Source: Artemisia argyi (taxonomy: Eukaryota; Streptophyta; Magnoliopsida; Asterales; Asteraceae). From it: a stretch of DNA of 64,000 nt. A program made the position numbers and the translations under genes. The stretch covers positions 84,988,472 through 85,052,471 of the forward strand of contig CM060707.1 of assembly GCA_030686995.1 (NCBI GenBank), written 5' to 3'. Below are positions 46,681 to 57,689 of the stretch, piece after piece. The notes beneath the pieces are model-generated. The model was not told the origin of the DNA. It searched no databases and saw nothing but the letters and a program-made list of their open reading frames with translations. The stretch's first letter is position 1; every line of letters starts with the position of its first letter.

Positions 46681-48945
46681 TTAATACATAGTTACAACAT
46701 AAATTAACCATTTTTACCAATAACAATTTTTTTTTATATACTTATCAATTGTAACGTTATCCACTTTCTACCTTGGAACGATATTTACACATAAACCTTG
46801 ATAGACTAAATATCACATATGATTTAAAACGTTTATATTTTATAACTATACGTTTCGACGGATAACCAAGTATGATATATATAATTCCCGAGCTTACGAA
46901 AAACTCCCTAATTACGCACTTGAGCCTCAACCAAAGTAAATCTTGTAAAATAATATAATCAATCTAGTCAAACCCTTAATTGCACAACATGTATCCTATC
47001 TCTACTAACATCTAATGTACATGCCAACTTGAACGATAAACATATCGACCTACAGCTAAAAACCTAGTTACATGCGTTATAATATACAAACATTCCACAC
47101 ATCAAATATATATTCGTTTCACTTCACTTCTTGTGATTCGCCACAACACCAAACGGACTCCATAATTTTTTTTTCTATTTTCTTTGCACCCCAAACAACC
47201 CAAGCTGATCACTGGCCCAAACGACCCTTATATCTTTTTCTTTTCTTTCTGTTTCAGTCGAGACCAAGGCACCAAAACCACCCCGTTTTCCTGTAAACTT
47301 GACTTGCAACCACCTGATATTTCTACACATCCTCATAGACCATGTTACAAGGATTCAAGAAACAATAAACTTGGTAACCTCCCTCACTCGTTCACTGCCC
47401 CAGAAACTTCCCAAACAAACCTGGAAAGATCACATACGAATGTCAGGAATATTTAGACACAATCCCTCCACAATCTCTTGTCCATACTACCTGTTGAATC
47501 TCGACTGGTCAATAAATGAGGTAACATGTTATATGGCAGCTCGCTCACATCATCATCTTCCCACCTCAATGCCTCCCCAATCAATGAACATGCAAACATT
47601 TTATCCCTGCTTCCTTATCACGTTCCAACTATGTATTTATAGGTTGCATACTGTTCGACATCCTCACTACAACTCACATCACAAACATTCTTGTAATATT
47701 CTAGTCGAGCCAAGGTGGAAGAGTAAGCAAGTGGTGGAAACATGTAACTAATATTGGTTCATGGTTAAACCTTAACCATGCTGTACACCATCACTTTTTC
47801 ACTTTCCTCACTGTCCTTGAACCAAACTTAAACCTACATTAATACTCTGGTTGTTACTGTCGAGAAGAACTAGGAGATGAAAGTAATCATTTTCACAGGA
47901 TCTAATATGATTGGGTGTGGCTACATGACGAGTGCAAAATCTTGAAAGCATGGGTGTTATCATTTCACGTCTGTTCCATGTTCATTTCCATTCCACTTGT
48001 TCCTCGCCACCACCAGTTGGTGAAGTAAGTATTCGAACCGATTTCAGTTACAATAATGCTATCTAACCTTCTTTGAAATGCACATGTGGTACGTATTGTG
48101 ATAAGCTATTTATCCACCAAATCACATGGGAACTCAAAACAACTAGGTGTATCATGCGAGTCTTGTGTGGTTAAAGACTTAACAAACTAAGATATTGCTA
48201 ATATATTATAACAGTCGACTTATATATACACATTCTACCTTTTATTTTCCTATCATTTTTCGAGCAAATGTGGCCACCTAAAGTCTTGGGTGACCATGCA
48301 ACAAAGAGAACTCAACAGATATAAACCTATCATCATTCACTACCACGAGTCCAAAACCAAACCTTAATAAGCCATAAGGCTCAACATGAAACTCAAGATA
48401 CTTATTATAAGCGCATAAAGGCATGAAAGAACTTTGAAAAGTAAAAAGAATCGAACTAATGAAAGCTTATACATATTGAACTAAGAGGTTTTAGTTTTGT
48501 TTTAAATGGGTTGAGTACTATATTCCTTGCGTTTGAGTCGCGGGTAAACACTAAGACAAGTTGCAACATAACGAGTACTTATTGAACATATTGAACATGC
48601 ATTCCCAAGTTCAGCTTTGGTTAAATAAGATGGAACATCAACGTTTTCTAAACCCAACCCACAGCTCCCAAAAGAAGAAAGCCAAACGTTTAAAACTTGA
48701 TCTTATTTTGTTGTTGAATTGCAAAAACTCCAGGATAAGCCGAGCTTATTTTGGTGCTAGTTTGAGTCTCGAGTATTAAGCAACAACTGCTTATTTTGAG
48801 TTTTCAAAACAGTTTTAGAAGTAAAGAAGAAAACAAGATATATATAAGCCACAACGTTTCAAACTGAAATGTATATAACAAACTTAAAGCATTTAGGCAA
48901 CCGTTAAATAGGACAAATTGGTGGAATATAACACAAATGGTCTAG

Positions 48946-48999
48946 TGGCTTAGTTGGTAAAGATAATCATGTTTATACTAAAGGTCGCGAGCTCAAGCC
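48946..48999 (+). ncRNA. tRNA-derived SINE head (A and B boxes), first copy
   Basis: The A box TGGCTTAGTTGG (48,946-48,957) fits TRGCNNAGYNGG exactly. A B-box-like GAGCTCAAGCC follows at 48,989-48,999. The flanks do not pair as an acceptor stem, so this is a SINE-type Pol III promoter region, not a tRNA gene. Confidence 0.6.
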
Positions 49000-49305
49000 C
49001 GAGTGATAACAGATTTATATTTTTGCTATTTTTGCAAACTTTCACTTATTGACAACTTCTGCCCCTCCAATTCGGATAACTTATCAACTGGCCTAAAAAC
49101 TTTATTAAGTTAATACACATATTTCATTTTTACTGCTTCTTGTTAAATAAAGTGTCTAACCTGTATTTCATTTGGTAACCACATCGGCGTAAACTATAAA
49201 TAATATATTCATCCTAATATATTTTACATATTTTCACACCTCAAGAACTAACAAAACGATAAATATAAATTGACAAGTAATAATCATGAATAAACTATAT
49301 ATTTC

Positions 49306-49308
<3 letters not shown>

Positions 49309-49393
<85 letters not shown>
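49309..49393. repeat. (AT)n microsatellite in Gypsy-1 5' LTR
   Basis: Pure AT run of 85 bp; the same site in the 3' LTR has 79 bp. Confidence 0.95.
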
Positions 49394-49398
<5 letters not shown>

Positions 49399-50986
49399 TA
49401 TAACGTAAATTATATAACTTGATATTGTTATCGGTTAACTTGAACACACCTTAAGAGATGATTATTTTCTCAAAAACTCATCCATTCATTTAATTAAATT
49501 GACAGTTACTACAAATTTATCATTCACCAACTTTTGATACATATCATAAATTCATGACGAGAAATATAAAATAATAAACAATACTTATACATAAAGACAA
49601 GTTATATAGTATATAACTTTGCTCTTGAATTATTAAACGTTTTGCCACACAAGCCACCTCTGCCACGAAAGTTATTTTGTCATCTAGCACTATTCAAATC
49701 ACGATTCTCGATAAGTCAAACTTATCTCGGACTTCCATATCATTCAGGTTATCTTTGAAGTCATTTCCATTCTACCTCTGACTTTACGTTATCTATATCT
49801 ATCATAACTCTCAGGTGAGTCATAGCCCCTACTTTTACTTATTTTACAATGGTTTATAAACGTTTTTGGGGGAGATACATGCTTAACTACTGTTTTTACT
49901 TTTACAAGTATTCATGACTGTATTTCAAATAAACTTTACTGGTTTACACATTTTTATATCTCATAAGGAAATACCTGCTATAGACATGATTACAAGTGAC
50001 TGTTCGACGATATGCTATACTTGATTTCTATTGCCTAAGTACCTATTACCAAAAGTCCCTCGTTCATGCACCTTAATCACCCAAAGGGTGAGCGTAAGTA
50101 GTTGTGAATAGATCTATTAGGGATTGACAATCCCCATTTGTTCACTAGAGGAAAGCCACCAAATGCACGCTATTTGATTTCATAGGTTACTGGTAAATAC
50201 CTATCTTGAGGGCCACTATTTTACATCATTATTATGGATAATTTTGATGCCTGTTAATCGTTGAGTGTCATGAGCTTAGAGCAATAGAACGGTAGTACTG
50301 TAGTCATGGTACAGTACTACAATGACTGATGTTTGGGGCGTACAATGCTGTAGCCCACTGTTTTATCAAACCCCGAGATTGTGCTCACTATATAGCAGGA
50401 AAAACTACTAATAATTGGCAAACGAACAAACTATTTTGGTGTTGACCCGATTAGGTCAAACAAACTACTATTTTGGTGTTGACCCACTGAAGGGCAAACC
50501 AACGGACTATTTTTTAATTAATAAGGAAATCACTCATTTTCTGACTTTGATGAATCAACGATTTAAGCTATGAATATTATGGATTTACTCACACTTTAAT
50601 TTGATAATCAACTGTTATTATAACTTCTATGGAATCATAAACTCTTTGATTTTGGAAATCGATATTTGAAACAATAAACTCTATGAAATCACCAACCTTT
50701 GTGTTGACACTTTTAGCATGTGTTTATCTCAGGTCCATAATGAGCAAGGATGGCACGGAGGAGCACAGATACTTATAAAGGCTATAAATTTTCCTATCAT
50801 TCGAAAACTGATTTAATAAACTTTGGGACAAACAAGGACCTCTTTTAAAACTCTGGTGTTTATATTCGAATGATAGATCTTTAAAATGACTAAAATGACA
50901 AATCATTTTCTACTGAACTGTGCGCTACGAAGTAACACCCAATCTAATTTCCGCTGCATGTTTTCAAAACTGGGGGTGTTACATAT

Positions 50987-51000
50987 TGGTATTCAGAGCC
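50987..51000 (+). other. Gypsy-1 primer-binding site (tRNA-Met type, one inserted T)
   Basis: TGGTATTCAGAGCC then ttggttatag. Plant chromovirus Gypsy elements have TGGTATCAGAGCC followed by a similar phrase. Three bases separate it from the LTR end. Confidence 0.75.
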
Positions 51001-51521
51001 TTGGTTATAGCGAAACGGGTCTAAGTTAGATCCGAACTACAACCGGTTTTACAAACAAAACATTTTATAGCCTTACGCTCTCCGTGCTTTCCATCCGCCA
51101 GACGATTATGTGACTTTTAGATAGTTTATGCTACAACAACACTCTAATACATTGATATATATATATGCTTACCAACTGTTCTGAGTACTATACTCATCCT
51201 CCTTAATTATCTCACTCTCATCAATATAGAAGCATATGACATACTCTTTTCGTACTCTCAGAAAATCCACGCATGAATTGCTTTGTCAATTAGTATGGAT
51301 GTTAAGTCAGAATCTTAAAATGATTTACAACGTCTTAATTTGAATGGATTGGGACGCCCTTTTATTCAAATCAAGAAATTGTAGATCATTGAACCATAAG
51401 TTTATATTTCTTTAGTTACATAGTTTGGGACACTTCTCTATGTAAATAACGAAATATAGATAAATAGGTTTAATTATTTCTGAGTTAACAAGCATATGAA
51501 ACCACCAACCCCTAAATCTCA

Positions 51522-51725
51522 CTAGAAACCACGAATATTGATACACAACGATATGACTAGCATCGGTAATGCTAACGTTACAAAGATCATTAAGTAAACC
51601 TTAACGTCACTAAACGATTGATCCACCAAGCTGATGAAGAATGCCACCACTCCTATGAGTGCAAGAACCACGACTGGATGTAATACATCGAATACTCTGC
51701 ACGACAAAACCACACAATGAAACAT
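51522..51725 (-). CDS. Small two-helix membrane protein, 67 aa, antisense in Gypsy-1
   Basis: ATG at 51,725. Two hydrophobic segments (about residues 17-34 and 44-62) are separated by a short polar loop with D-Q-S-F-S-D-V. A TATA-like box (minus TATAATAG, 51,773-51,766) lies about 40 nt upstream of the ATG. It is one of three small minus-strand ORFs of the same design inside the Gypsy-1 interior. I do not recognise the family. It could also be a chance frame, but the repeated arrangement argues against that. Confidence 0.45.
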   Translation of the reverse strand: MFHCVVLSCRVFDVLHPVVVLALIGVVAFFISLVDQSFSDVKVYLMIFVTLALPMLVISLCINIRGF

Positions 51726-51784
51726 TAGTGCTTAATGCTAGGATACAAAATTCAAAACAACACTCCTATTATAAACAATATCTT

Positions 51785-51931
51785 TTACCCCCATATTTCA
51801 TCCACACTAACGGCTAAAATCACGATTAGCATGAGAAATGCTATGATCCAATCCAAGGACTCCAGATCTTCCTTTGGGAAGAAAGTTGCAAAAACATACA
51901 CAATTACGAGAACCATATAGATGTAAGACAT
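51785..51931 (-). CDS. Small two-helix membrane protein, 48 aa, antisense in Gypsy-1
   Basis: I choose ATG 51,931 (M-S-Y-I-Y-M) because a TATA box (51,991-51,984) lies 53-60 nt upstream, so a longer frame starting at 52,033 would begin before the promoter. Layout: helix 1 (residues 4-18), loop F-P-K-E-D, helix 2 (about 28-43), tail D-E-I-W-G. The 53-aa ORF at 54,168-54,329 has the same plan (V-P-N-E-D loop, D-K-F-W tail), so the two look like paralogues. Function unknown. Confidence 0.55.
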   Translation of the reverse strand: MSYIYMVLVIVYVFATFFPKEDLESLDWIIAFLMLIVILAVSVDEIWG

Positions 51932-51983
51932 TTTAAAATTTTGTTTGAAGAAAGAATGAACGATAAAGAGGAAAATCAGAGCA

Positions 51984-51991
51984 TATATATA
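51984..51991 (-). promoter_or_regulatory. TATA box of the 48-aa membrane protein gene
   Basis: TATATATA in gcatatatatagggaag. Confidence 0.55.
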
Positions 51992-52333
51992 GGGAAGTAG
52001 CCATAAATCACTGTTCTCGCCATGTGCATTCACTTTTTCCCAAACTAATTTCTATCCTCGAGAACTGATAATTCAAGAAATTTCTCTACCCTCTTCCTTT
52101 TTGTAAAAATCTGTATCAACAAAACTCTTTTGTTTAACGGGTAGGTTACCCGCATAGATTTTGGTAATTATAAATTTTGAAGAAAATCTAAACGTAACAG
52201 AATAAATAAATTCTCATCCAAATTATGATCACAAGGGATTTTATTTAAACACTCAAACGATATATTATTAAAAACAGACTTGACAAAAATACATAAAAAT
52301 ATTACAAACGATGCTAAATTAAAACATCACACT

Positions 52334-52637
52334 TCAGCGGTAGTCTGGGTGATCCCAAGTCTGAGAATTGTTAGAATCATATCCATCATCATAAGGGTCG
52401 AAGCTTGCCAACCTCTCTTCTTCTATTTGAGCCTCCAACCTACTCAGCTCCCGCTCCATGTCAGAAGTCCAACCACCATCGTCGACCGCCACATTTTCCT
52501 CAAAACTTGGCTGGAATTGATCCAGATGAGGCAATTATTGTTGTTGCACCACCACTCTTGGTGCAGAAGAACTTGATACACCTTGTTGTAGTGGTTGCTG
52601 TTGCGGTTGTTGTGGTGGTGGTGGTGGATTTTGTTGC

Positions 52638-52669
<32 letters not shown>

Positions 52670-52670
52670 C

Positions 52671-52704
<34 letters not shown>

Positions 52705-53068
52705 GCTGTTGCTGATGTTGTTGTTGTGGTTCAACCCTAGCAACTTCAACATTCTCTTCAAAACTCCAACGGATTTTGTTGGAAATTTGATTCTCTATCT
52801 GATGAACACAAGCCCATAGCGATTCAATCACCGCAGCATCCTTACGATATTCATCATGCAAGAACGTGTCGATCACATATTTTCTATCATCTGATATGTC
52901 TGTGCACCCTACGTAGCATTCCCTAAGCCGTTGTTTCAGTTGTTTCACGACCTCAAACTTCAGGATGACCTTCACAATAGCATTTTGGCGATCCAAATCA
53001 CTATTCTCGGCTTCTGCCTTGATATATTGTTGAAATTGTTCAGCGGTATGTGGTAGCTTGCAAGCCAT
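52334..53068 (-). pseudogene. Glutamine-rich protein, split by one in-frame stop
   Basis: ATG at 53,068 (M-A-C-K-L-P-H-T) is chosen because a TATA box lies 47-54 nt upstream. Residues 1-110 are mostly helical and polar with no family I know. A poly-Gln/Pro tract follows (Q runs interrupted by K and N-P-P-P-P-P). A TAA at 52,537-52,535, in a run of CAA codons, ends the first 177 codons. The same frame then continues 66 codons to 52,334 with acidic sequence (M-E-R-E-L-S-R-L-E-A-Q; D-P-Y-D-D-G-Y-D). The motif S-F-E-E-N-V occurs on both sides of the Q tract. A CAA-to-TAA change in a single gene is the simplest reading. It sits in the same antisense set as the small membrane proteins. Confidence 0.6.
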
Positions 53069-53114
53069 TGATTGTTTTGAGTGTGTGTGTGGATAACCCA
53101 ACACGTACAAATGG

Positions 53115-53122
53115 TATTTATA
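53115..53122 (-). promoter_or_regulatory. TATA box of the glutamine-rich gene
   Basis: Minus-strand TATAAATA in ctttataaataccat. Confidence 0.6.
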
Positions 53123-53146
53123 AAGAATTGGAAAAATAATTCTCAA

Positions 53147-54167
53147 TTATTTTTATGACCGTTTGTATTCAAACGGTAAAATTTTCAAAAGCCTGTGTCT
53201 ATTAAAACTAGCAACAAATTTTTGAGATATGTGATAAAATTCTATCTTGGCCTTCACATTTCAACCTAAGTGGCAAGAACAGATCACGTTAAACATGTAA
53301 CACCATAACTAAATCATGAACGCGCCACATATTAATAATACACTCTCACACGAATTAACCCCTCGGCCTCTAAGAAATTATGAACTTATAAATAATCTTT
53401 ACAAACTCTCAAACATTATACGATACTTCAACGAATCTCAAATCAACTCATTACCTCATATATCTTAGAATAATAAAACGTATGTCGATAAAACATACTC
53501 GCAAAGACCAAATCAAATACACCTTCTTAACTTGGGCCTTAACCCACTGCTTCTATGCGCCGACACACATCTGGGCCTTAACTCATTTCTCACAATAACC
53601 CAACACACCATTGGACTTGATCACCAACTTGAGCCCGACATTGCTCAAGCCCAGAAACTAAATATTACTCCCAACCGACTCATGCCCTACAGTTTCGAAC
53701 CATTTTTCCGTAACATTTTCCTAGCACCCTATCAATATTATTGTGCATCTCAATTTATCATGTACCTAAGAATCAAGTGTGACGAATCTTTTCAAATAAA
53801 TCGATCATTCGTTGGTCAAATTTTCATCAAAGCTCAACCCAATTGCTACACTCAACTATAACCAAAAATCGTATTTATTTAAGTATTTGAAGCCAAATGA
53901 ACTCCACATATAGTTTTGGTTACAATTTATTGAAACCCACCTTTGTAAACTTGACTACAATCAAACCAACCAACTCTAAATATTCTTAACACATAATAAC
54001 ATTCTATATACTAATCTAACGATTCATAAGCAATAAATACAAGCAAAAAAAAATCAACATAAACCACGGCATCAGAAAACGAAGAAAATTTTATACACTA
54101 GAAGTTACATGGAAACACAACGAACCTTTATTTCAACATTCCTCCCACTACACTACGATACTATGCC
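53147..54167. other. Gypsy-1 interior, no gene recognised
   Basis: A plus-strand frame of 109 codons at 53,532-53,861 has no known motif and is probably chance. Confidence 0.4.
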
Positions 54168-54329
54168 TCACTTCCAGAACTTGTCAATGATGATCGATAA
54201 AATCACGAGTGGTACAAGAAATATTAAGATCCCAACCAACATAGCACGATCTTCATTCGGAACATACACTAGATAAATAACAACAACGATGACATACAAG
54301 ATCGCAAGAATGGTGATGACGTGCGGCAT
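54168..54329 (-). CDS. Small two-helix membrane protein, 53 aa, antisense in Gypsy-1
   Basis: ATG 54,329 to TGA 54,170-54,168. Helix 1 (residues 4-23, almost all I/L/V), loop V-P-N-E-D-R, helix 2 (about 31-48), tail I-D-K-F-W-K. A TATA-like TTTAAATA lies about 62-69 nt upstream (54,398-54,391). Shares plan and key loop/tail residues with the 48-aa ORF at 51,785-51,931. Function unknown; no signal peptide cleavage site evident. Confidence 0.55.
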   Translation of the reverse strand: MPHVITILAILYVIVVVIYLVYVPNEDRAMLVGILIFLVPLVILSIIIDKFWK

Positions 54330-54390
54330 GTCGACAGAAAATGATAAAATGAGAAAGAAAAGTTAGGTAAAAAGGAGTATACTAGTGGGT

Positions 54391-54398
54391 TATTTAAA
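54391..54398 (-). promoter_or_regulatory. TATA-like box of the 53-aa membrane protein gene
   Basis: Minus-strand TTTAAATA in ctctttaaataaccc. Confidence 0.4.
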
Positions 54399-54551
54399 GA
54401 GAATAAGAGTTGGATACTGTACACCACTGAGGTAAAATACTGTTTACACCTTAAAAACTACATTTAATGTTGCCACGTAATAATTATATTTTCGGACTAA
54501 AGTTCCCCAAGTTTTTCTTTAAAAACCATATTAAGATCCGTCATCATCAAG

Positions 54552-54644
54552 GAAGAAGCTAATGTAGTAGTAGATACGTTAAGCTGGAAAGAACTTAAAA
54601 ACCACTTAGAGATTATTAGATCATTAGGAATGACTACTTGTTCA
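54552..54644 (+). pseudogene. Remnant of Gypsy RNase H/pol
   Basis: The plus-strand frame E-E-A-N-V-V-V-D-T-L-S-W-K-E resembles the K-A-N-V-V-A-D-A-L-S-R-K motif at the end of Gypsy RNase H. It is the only sense-strand pol piece left in Gypsy-1. The following ggaatcccgggacgggattc and aacgggtaggta match the usual end of chromovirus internal regions before the 3' LTR. Confidence 0.65.
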
Positions 54645-55659
54645 CCCTTTCCATTCACCTTTACAACCACCTTAGCCTGGAATCCCGGGACGGGATTCAG
54701 TTTAACGGGTAGGTAATATAACATCCCGTAAAATTTTCCTACGATTAATACATAGTTACAACATAAATTAACCATTTTTACCAATAACAAATTTTTTTTT
54801 ATATACTTATCAATTGTAACGTTATCCACTTTCTACCTTGGAACGATATTTACACATAAACCTTGATAGACTAAATATCACATATGATTTAAAACGTTTA
54901 TATTTTATAACTATACGTTTCGACGGATAACCAAGTATGATATATATAATTCCCGAGCTTACGAAAAACTCCCTAATTACGCACTTGAGCCTCAACCAAA
55001 GTAAATCTTGTAAAATAATATAATCAATCTAGCTAAAAACCTATCATCATTCACTACCACGAGTCCAAAATCAAACCTTAATAAGCCATAAGGCTCAACA
55101 TGAAACTCAAGATACTTATTATAAGCGCATAAAGGCATGAAAGAACTTTGAAAAGTAAAAAGAATCGAACTAATGAAAGCTTATACATATTGAACTAAGA
55201 GGTTTTAGTTTTGTTTTAAATGGGTTGAGTACTATATTCCTTGCGTTTGAGTCGCGGGTAAACACTAAGACAAGTTGCAACATAACGAGTACTTATTGAA
55301 CATATTGAACATGCATTCCCAAGTTCAGCTTTGGTTAAATAAGATGGAACATCAACGTTTTCTAAACCCAACCCACAGCTCCCAAAAGAAGAAAGCCAAA
55401 CGTTTAAAACTTGATCTTATTTTGTTGTTGAATTGCAAAAACTCCAGGATAAGCCGAGCTTATTTTGGTGCTAGTTTGAGTCTCGAGTATTAAGCAACAA
55501 CTGCTTATTTTGAGTTTTCAAAACAGTTTTAGAAGTAAAGAAGAAAACAAGATATATATAAGCCACAACGTTTCAAACTGAAATGTATATAACAAACTTA
55601 AAGCATTTAGGCAACCGTTAAATAGGACAAATTGGTGGAATATAACACAAATGGTCTAG

Positions 55660-55713
55660 TGGCTTAGTTGGTAAAGATAATCATGTTTATACTAAAGGTC
55701 GCGAGCTCAAGCC
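55660..55713 (+). ncRNA. tRNA-derived SINE head, second copy
   Basis: Same A box (55,660-55,671) and B-box-like sequence (55,703-55,713) as at 48,946-48,999, as part of the LTR duplicate. Confidence 0.6.
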
Positions 55714-56019
55714 CGAGTGATAACAGATTTATATTTTTGCTATTTTTGCAAACTTTCACTTATTGACAACTTCTGATCCTCCAATTCGGATAACTTATCA
55801 ACTGGCCTAAAAACTTTATTAAGTTAATACACATATTTCATTTTTACTGCTTCTTGTTAAATAAAGTGTCTAACCTGTATTTCATTTGGTAACCACATCG
55901 GCGTAAACTATAAATAATATATTCATCCTAATATATTTTACATATTTTCACACCTCAAGAACTAACAAAACGATAAATATAAATTGACAAGTAATAATCA
56001 TGAATAAACTATATATTTC

Positions 56020-56022
<3 letters not shown>

Positions 56023-56101
<79 letters not shown>
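56023..56101. repeat. (AT)n microsatellite in Gypsy-1 3' LTR
   Basis: Counterpart of 49,309-49,393, about 6 bp shorter. Confidence 0.95.
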
Positions 56102-56107
<6 letters not shown>

Positions 56108-57689
56108 AACGTAAATTATATAACTTGATATTGTTATCGGTTAACTTGAACACACCTTAAGAGATGATTATTTTCTCAAAAACTCATCCATTCATTTAAT
56201 TAAATTGACAGTTACTACAAATTTATCATTCACCAACTTTCGATACATATCATAAATTCATGATGAGAAATATAAAATAATAAACAATACTTATACATAA
56301 AGACAAGTTATATAGTATATAACTTTGCTCTTGAATTATTAAACGTTTTGCCACACAAGCCACCTCTGCCACGAAAGTTATTTTGTCATCTAGCACTATT
56401 CAAATCACGATTCTCGATAAGTCGAACTTATCTCGGACTTCCATATCATTCAGGTTATCTTTGAAGTCATTTCCATTCTACTTCTGACTTTACGTTATCT
56501 ATATCTATCATAACTCTCAGGTGAGTCATAGCCCCTACTTTTACTTATTTTACAATGGTTTATAAACGTTTTTGGGGGAGATACATGCTTAACTACTGTT
56601 TTTACTTTTACAAGTATTCATGACTGTATTTCAAATAAACTTTACTGGTTTACACATTTTTATATCTCATAAGGAAATACCTGCTATAGACATGATTACA
56701 AGTGACTGTTCGACGATATGCTATACTTGATTTCTATTGCCTAAGTACCTATTACCAAAAGTCCCTCGTTCAAGCACCTTAATCACCCAAAGGGTGAGCG
56801 TAAGTAGTTGTGAATAGATCTATTAGGGATTGACAATCCCCATTTGGTCGCTAGAGGAAAGCCACCAAATGCACGCTATTTGATTTCATAGGTTACTGGT
56901 AAATACCTATCTTGAGGGCCACTATTTTACATCATTATTATGGATAATTTTGATGCCTGTTAATCGTTGAGTGTCATGAGCTTAGAGCAATAGAACGGTA
57001 GTACTGTAGTCATGGTACAGTACTACAATGACTGATGTTTGGGGCGTACAATGCTGTAGCCCACTGTTTTATCAAACCCCGAGATTGTGCTCACTATATA
57101 GCAGGAAAAACTACTAATAATTGGCAAACGAACAAACTATTTTGGTGTTGACCCGATTAGGTCAAACAAACTACTATTTTGGTGTTGACCCACTGAAGGG
57201 CAAACCAACGGACTATTTTTTAATTAATAAGGAAATCACTCATTTTCTGACTTTGATGAATCAACGATTTAAGCTATGAATATTATGGATTTACTCACAC
57301 TTTAATTTGATAATCAACTGTTATTATAACTTCTATGGAATCATAAACTCTTTGATTTTGGAAATCGATATTTGAAACAATAAACTCTATGAACTCACCA
57401 ACCTTTGTGTTGACACTTTTAGCATGTGTTTATCTCAGGTCCATAATGAGCAAGGATGGTACGGAGGAGCACAGATACTTATAAAGGCTATAAATTTTCC
57501 TATCATTCGAAAACTGATTTAATAAACTTTGGGACAAACAAGGACCTCTTTTAAAACTCTGGTGTTTATATTCGAATGATAGATCTTTAAAATGACTAAA
57601 ATGACAAATCATTTTCTACTGAACTGTGCGCTACGAAGTAACACCCAATCTAATTTCCGCTGCATGTTTTCAAAACTGGGGGTGTTACA

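Larger units (their letters stand above)
46681..50983 (+). mobile_element. Gypsy-1 5' LTR, about 4.3 kb, start truncated
   Basis: Nearly identical to 54,745-57,689, but with 1.35 kb (46,968-47,055 and 47,066-48,328) not present in the other copy. It ends gggggtgttaca directly before a PBS. It lacks the first ~28 bp seen in the 3' LTR. It contains a tRNA-like SINE head (48,946-48,999), a TA microsatellite (49,309-49,393) and a TATA candidate (tatatataa, 48,839-48,847). Open frames inside (47,299-47,751 and 48,561-48,779) have no coding support. Confidence 0.85.
54717..57689 (+). mobile_element. Gypsy-1 3' LTR, 2.97 kb
   Basis: It begins TATAACATCCCG (usual TGTAACATCCC, one change) and ends gggggtgttaca at 57,689. 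The match with the 5' LTR is almost perfect from 54,745 on, except for the 1.35 kb absent here. It carries the second copies of the SINE head and AT tract. Confidence 0.88.

Noticed and set aside
47299..47751. 150-codon ORF in the 5' LTR of Gypsy-1
   Set aside because: No motif, no promoter arrangement, and it lies in the segment absent from the other LTR.
48946..48999. Functional tRNA gene
   Set aside because: A and B boxes are present but flanks do not form an acceptor stem, and the same piece is in both LTRs; a SINE head fits better.
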